Assembly (NCBI RefSeq): GCF_000406965.1
Contig: NZ_KE136357.1
Coordinates: forward strand, 30,352 to 94,351
DNA length: 64,000 nt
DNA from: Enterococcus avium ATCC 14025
GTDB taxonomy: Bacteria; Bacillota; Bacilli; Lactobacillales; Enterococcaceae
Direction: 5' to 3'
Part shown: positions 60,471 through 64,000 of the stretch, in pieces
How the letters are laid out: the number at the start of each line of letters is the position of its first letter
Numbering within the stretch: position 1 is the first letter of the stretch
Notes under the pieces: generated by a model
What the model saw: the letters and a program-made list of their open reading frames with translations, nothing else
Database searches by the model: none
What the model was told of the DNA's origin: nothing
Program-made: the position numbers and the translations under genes

Positions 60471-61302
60471 AAGAATTCTCCTCTTTTTTTGCTTTTGTCT
60501 GAGTTTAACATATTTGCGGGATTTCGTGGATTAAATTTTTTTCAGTATTTGTTTTATCCTAAAAGAAAGTAGAATAGTTGTTTCAAATGACGAGTGTGCG
60601 ACTTTTTCATTTAAAAGATAACTTTATAAATTGGTCTATCTGCAAGGTTACTCGAAAAAGAGTATGATCATAAAAATGAAAATAGAACGGATAAAACAGT
60701 AAAATAATTCATATTAGTGAAAAAAGTTTTGAAAAATTATTTTTTTATGACTATAATTGCAAATGAAAAGTCGCAGCAAGGATAACTGGAAGGACTCAAT
60801 CGAGTAGAGATAGTTTCTTTTTATTTTTTGTAAATGTGAAATTAATAACAATAGTGAAACGCTGTGTGCTAATAAATGTTTTGAGTAGATGAAACTAGCT
60901 TATAGTGAATTTATTACATATTTACAACAGTTTTCTCTGTTTGTCACGAGTCTATTTTAGATTTATTTAGGCGCTTTGTAGTAGCTGATTTCTTTTTTAT
61001 ATCGGTTAAAGTTAAAAATATCACATTTTATATATCAGGAAAATGCTAATAATGATAGTGTTTTTTTCGGACAATAATAAATGAGCAGCTGTAAATTAAT
61101 CTGGATGTTCTATTTTATTCAATTTCATTTAAATGAAATTGTTTATTGAGAGGCTGCGGCATTCAAGAGGGTTAGGGAGTTAGTAAAAAGGTAAAAAATT
61201 GTGCAGTATGAAATAAACGTACATACCTATAGAATGCGTAAAGCAGACTAAATGTATGGGATGACTGCTCTTTTTTAATAATTTTCTAGAAGGAGTTAAA
61301 GT
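60471..61302. other. Long intergenic region with a perfect palindrome
   Basis: About 830 AT-rich bases. A perfect 22-bp palindrome CAATTTCATTTAAATGAAATTG lies at 61120-61141. A weak hairpin AGCAG...CTGCT followed by T6 (about 61245-61276) sits just before the next gene and may attenuate it. No gene supported. Confidence 0.5.
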
Positions 61303-62187
61303 ATGAAAACAGTATTATTGGTTGTATTGATCGGGTTCATTGGTCTACATGTAAGTGTCTTCGGCAGGGACATCTTCAAGCATCGGAAAGACTTGGGTGA
61401 TGAGAGCATGCCTATTTCCATAGGTATTGGGTTTATTACTGATTTCTTTGATACATTAGGTATCGGTGCTTTTGCCCCAACGACACTTTTGGTGAAGGTT
61501 ACTAGGCAGCTAGATGACGATCGAAAATTGCCTGGAACCTTAAACGTCAGCCATGCATTATCATGCTTGTTGGAAGCGCTTATTTTCATTACGGTGGTAA
61601 AGGTTGAGCCATTAACCTTGTTTTTATTGGTTGCTTCAGCTACCGTTGGCTCTTGGATTGGTTCGAGATATGTCACAGGACTTCCTGAGCAAAGAGTACA
61701 ATTTGTTATGGGATTGGCGTTGATTGTAACCGCGATTTTGATGACGTTAAAGCAAACAGGGATGATCAATATTCTTGGAGAGGGAAATATAGCTACTGGA
61801 TTAACAGGAGTTAAGTTGATTATTGGGATCGTCGGAAACTTTGCTTTAGGAGCGTTGATGACTATGGGTGTTGGGCTATATGCGCCTTGTATGGCTATGG
61901 TTTACATGTTAGGGCTGAGTCCGCTAGTAGCCTTTCCTATCATGTCGGCTTCTTGTGCTGCATTGATGCCGGTTGCTAGTATTAATTTCATTAAAACAAA
62001 TGAATATGCTAGAAAGCTTAGCTTGGGGATTACTATTGGAGGAATTATTGGAGTCATTATCGCTGCGAAATTTGTGACAGGGCTAGATATTACTGCTCTT
62101 ACGTTGATCGTGATTGTAGTCATTATCTTTACCGGCCTTACGTATCTGCAAAAAAGCTACAAGACAAAAGTTGCGCGAAATGTATAG
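61303..62187 (+). CDS. TauE/SafE-family membrane transporter
   Basis: 294 aa with eight to nine membrane segments. ISIGIGFITDFFDTLGIGAFAPTT near the start and the second inverted half (GNFALGALMTMGVGLYAPCMAMVY) are typical of the TauE/SafE sulfite/organo-sulfur exporter family. Substrate not inferable; ppnP follows 22 nt later, so a nucleoside- or base-related anion is possible. AAGGAGTTAAAGT precedes the ATG. Confidence 0.85.
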   Translation: MKTVLLVVLIGFIGLHVSVFGRDIFKHRKDLGDESMPISIGIGFITDFFDTLGIGAFAPTTLLVKVTRQLDDDRKLPGTLNVSHALSCLLEALIFITVVKVEPLTLFLLVASATVGSWIGSRYVTGLPEQRVQFVMGLALIVTAILMTLKQTGMINILGEGNIATGLTGVKLIIGIVGNFALGALMTMGVGLYAPCMAMVYMLGLSPLVAFPIMSASCAALMPVASINFIKTNEYARKLSLGITIGGIIGVIIAAKFVTGLDITALTLIVIVVIIFTGLTYLQKSYKTKVARNV

Positions 62188-62209
62188 ATTTTAAAAAAGG
62201 AGAGTATGT

Positions 62210-62524
62210 ATGTTCGAGAAGGTTAATGTAGAATCTAAAGCAAATATTTATTTTGATGGGAAGGTCACCAGTCGTACGATTCATTTGGAGGACGGCGAAA
62301 ATGTTACGTTGGGCTTTATGTTAGCAGGAGACTATACGTTCAATACCCAGAAAAAAGAAATCATGAAGGTTACGCAAGGATCAATGACTGTTTTATTGCC
62401 TAATGAGGAATCATGGAAAACAGTTAGTGAAAATGAAGAATTTATCGTTCCTGCAAATAGTGCTTTTCAAGTAAAAGTCGAGAAATATGCGGATTATACG
62501 TGTTTCTATGTTTTTGAGGATTAA
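62210..62524 (+). CDS. ppnP: Pyrimidine/purine nucleoside phosphorylase PpnP
   Basis: 104 aa, single cupin. Typical order: KANIYFDGKVTSRTI, VTLGFMLAGDYTF, MKVTQGSMTVLLP and VPANSAFQVKV. PpnP (YaiE/DUF1255) phosphorolyses several nucleosides. AAAAGGAGAG precedes the ATG. Co-transcribed with the TauE-like gene. Confidence 0.92.
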   Translation: MFEKVNVESKANIYFDGKVTSRTIHLEDGENVTLGFMLAGDYTFNTQKKEIMKVTQGSMTVLLPNEESWKTVSENEEFIVPANSAFQVKVEKYADYTCFYVFED

Positions 62525-62533
62525 ATAAATTAT

Positions 62534-62577
62534 AAAAGGTATTGGAAGGCTGTAAAAGTTTTCTGGTGCCTTTTTTT
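62534..62577 (+). terminator. Terminator after ppnP
   Basis: AAAGGtAttgGAA...TTttCtggtGCCTTTTTTT. Confidence 0.65.
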
Positions 62578-62660
62578 GATCGTGAACATCGAACAGCTGA
62601 TTTTTGCTTTTTCGGATATGCTACAATGAATGTGATGAAGCTGAAGGAGCGGGTGAAGGA

Positions 62661-63434
62661 ATGGAAAAGAAGTTGTTTTTCTTTGATATTGATGGGACTT
62701 TGACAGATCGTAGTACAGGACAGGTGGTGCCTAGTGCGAAGCGGGCACTGGAGCTTTTAGAGGAGCAGGGGCATTTTGTTTCGATTGCTACGGGACGTGC
62801 GCATTATAAGTGTCGCGGCTTACTGGAGGAGCTGGGCCTGGAAAACATGGTATGCTCAGGCGGTATGGGTGTGGTGATTAAAAATAAATTGGTGAAAAAT
62901 ACGCCGTTGGATAAAAAAGAAGCGTTGGCAGTGATTCATCAGGCGGAGGAACAAGGTGTCGGTGTATTAATTGCGACGGATGATTCGGAGAAGGTTTATG
63001 GGAAAAATGATCTTTTTCGGCAGCAGGTGGGTCCTAGACAGGAGTCGACGGAATATTTTATCGATCCGACATTCAATGTGGATGAAGCGGCGGATATTTT
63101 TAAGTTTTATTTGGCATTACCGAAAGAGCAGGATCACTTGATCCCAGAGCCGAAGAATTTTTCGAAGCTGCGCTTTGTGCCTGAGTATACGATGTGTCAG
63201 CATGACAACAAGAAACAGGGCATTCTCGATGTTTTGGAGTATTTTGACAGACCGGCGCAGGATGTGGTGGTCTTTGGTGATGACGTGAATGATCTGGTAA
63301 TGTTTGACAAGCGTTGGACGAGTATCGCGATGGGCAATGCGGTGGATGAATTGAAGGCACAGGCGGATTATGTGACTGATCGCAATGTTGATGATGGGAT
63401 TTATAATGCTTGTCGGAAGTTTGGCTGGATTTAA
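62661..63434 (+). CDS. HAD-superfamily Cof-type phosphatase
   Basis: 257 aa from the ATG at 62661. Motif I D-I-D-G-T-L-T (residues 9-15), motif II SIATGRAHY (Thr), motif III Lys in the KQGIL region, and motif IV FGDDVNDLVMF. The C2B cap is between. It dephosphorylates small metabolites such as sugar phosphates or FMN; exact substrate unknown. Followed by an ANT(6)-like gene after 32 nt. Confidence 0.92.
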   Translation: MEKKLFFFDIDGTLTDRSTGQVVPSAKRALELLEEQGHFVSIATGRAHYKCRGLLEELGLENMVCSGGMGVVIKNKLVKNTPLDKKEALAVIHQAEEQGVGVLIATDDSEKVYGKNDLFRQQVGPRQESTEYFIDPTFNVDEAADIFKFYLALPKEQDHLIPEPKNFSKLRFVPEYTMCQHDNKKQGILDVLEYFDRPAQDVVVFGDDVNDLVMFDKRWTSIAMGNAVDELKAQADYVTDRNVDDGIYNACRKFGWI

Positions 63435-63466
63435 CGATAATTGATTGATAGAAAAGAGGGTGTGGA

Positions 63467-64000
63467 ATGGAAAGTGCAGCGTTTTATAAGAAAGTCGAAC
63501 AGCGTTTTGTCAAATGGGCGCAAGAGCAGTCGGATGTTCATGTAGCTTATGTAGCTGGTTCAAGAGCACGGATTGATCATGGGGCTGATGCGTATTCTGA
63601 TATGGATATCCAAATGTACGTGGATGATCCGAAGCGGTATCTTAATTCGAAGGATTGGATCGAAAATCTTGGTAAGTTGAATACGGCAATTCCATTCGAA
63701 AGCGGTGCTGGGTTGGAATGGCTGTCCCTATTTGAAGGCGGCTTTCAAGTGGATTTTGTGATTACCTCGTACGCGAACTATCAAACCGAGTTAGCTAAGA
63801 ATGAGCCGCTTTACTGGTTTCGTCGTGGAGCACGAGTGCTACTGGATAAGACGGGAGAGGCTCAGCGGCTGATTCCTGAAAAATTTGAATGGCCAAAAGC
63901 TTCTCCGATCACGGCAGAGGCCTTCGATTATACAGTGAACACTTTTTGGTTTCTTGCCTTGTATTTGGGCAAACAGATTTTACGGAATGAATTATGGACT
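63467..64000 (+). CDS. ANT(6)/AadE-like nucleotidyltransferase, cut by window edge
   Basis: 178 codons are seen and the frame continues to the right. VAYVAGSRARID (about 28-39) and AYSDMDIQMYVDD (about 43-55) are the GS...D-x-D nucleotidyltransferase motif of the streptomycin 6-adenylyltransferase family. FQVDFVITS gives the third acidic residue. Chromosomal relatives in enterococci do not always confer resistance, so a resistance phenotype is not claimed. Start at ATG 63467 behind AAGAGGGTGTGG. Confidence 0.85.
   Translation, partial: MESAAFYKKVEQRFVKWAQEQSDVHVAYVAGSRARIDHGADAYSDMDIQMYVDDPKRYLNSKDWIENLGKLNTAIPFESGAGLEWLSLFEGGFQVDFVITSYANYQTELAKNEPLYWFRRGARVLLDKTGEAQRLIPEKFEWPKASPITAEAFDYTVNTFWFLALYLGKQILRNELWT

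Noticed and set aside
63467-64000. Acquired aminoglycoside resistance gene
   Set aside because: The motif fits the family, but the gene sits beside a housekeeping-type gene with the same base use and no mobile element, and it is truncated by the window.

Overview
The window looks like a low-GC Gram-positive chromosome, most likely an Enterococcus. The reasons are WxL-domain surface proteins, LPXTG-type proteins, strong AGGAGG ribosome binding sites, many PTS operons with PRD regulators, a QueG/ThyA/PpnP housekeeping set and enterococcal-style TA modules. I cannot name the species from the sequence alone.

Layout. 0.0-5.7 kb: cell-surface region with a truncated Ser-tract protein, a GNAT acetyltransferase, a 48-aa membrane peptide, two WxL proteins and a small protein with a degenerate sorting motif. 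6.0-8.5 kb: a repeated hairpin beside a dead holin tail, a 99-bp inverted-repeat element, a MazEF-type TA pair and a secreted tyrosine phosphatase. 9.1-20.5 kb: two ascorbate-family PTS operons, each led by a PRD regulator with a fused EIIA domain. The first ends in transketolase; the second has its own EIIA and a phosphotriesterase-like (probably lactonase) hydrolase. 20.7-22.8 kb: a reverse-strand DUF1659/DUF2922/holin operon. 23.7-29.0 kb: queG, whose 3' end is repeated twice more downstream. The copies bracket a PTS-IIC/MgsA_C-like/RpiR module and several small genes. 29.1-34.1 kb: a candidate antisense RNA pair, a one-domain (CAT-only) antiterminator, a RAT/terminator switch and a lactose/cellobiose-type PTS operon with an EamA transporter and an M81 metallopeptidase. 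34.5-36.8 kb: a hypothetical protein, a membrane-anchored methyltransferase and an HTH regulator.

37.2-51.0 kb is an AT-rich defence island. It holds a Dam-type methylase with a DGQHR-domain protein that ends in a HEPN-like Rx4H motif, then a tightly packed hsdM-hsdS-hsdR-AbiH-mrr operon. The most striking observation is that the AbiH-family protein ends in a domain clearly homologous to the C-terminal domain of the HsdR encoded immediately upstream. This suggests an AbiH effector that docks on the same type I methylase core as HsdR.

51.1-55.0 kb: a LicT-type antiterminator, a RAT/terminator, a beta-glucoside PTS IIBCA and an ADP-ribosylglycohydrolase. 55.2-56.8 kb: a probable TA pair with a YgiT/MqsA-type antitoxin and a Cys-rich hypothetical. 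57.2-58.9 kb: a surface locus whose main protein carries LPKTGE in the middle followed by a second signal-peptide-like segment. 59.1-64.0 kb: YrhK-like protein, thyA, TauE-family transporter, ppnP, a HAD phosphatase and a truncated ANT(6)-like nucleotidyltransferase.

Sugar uptake and its regulation dominate: five PTS operons use three control styles (PRD activators, RpiR, RAT antitermination). They are interleaved with mobile or defence cassettes and remnants of earlier insertions. Identities and counts quoted are from reading by eye; no database search was run.
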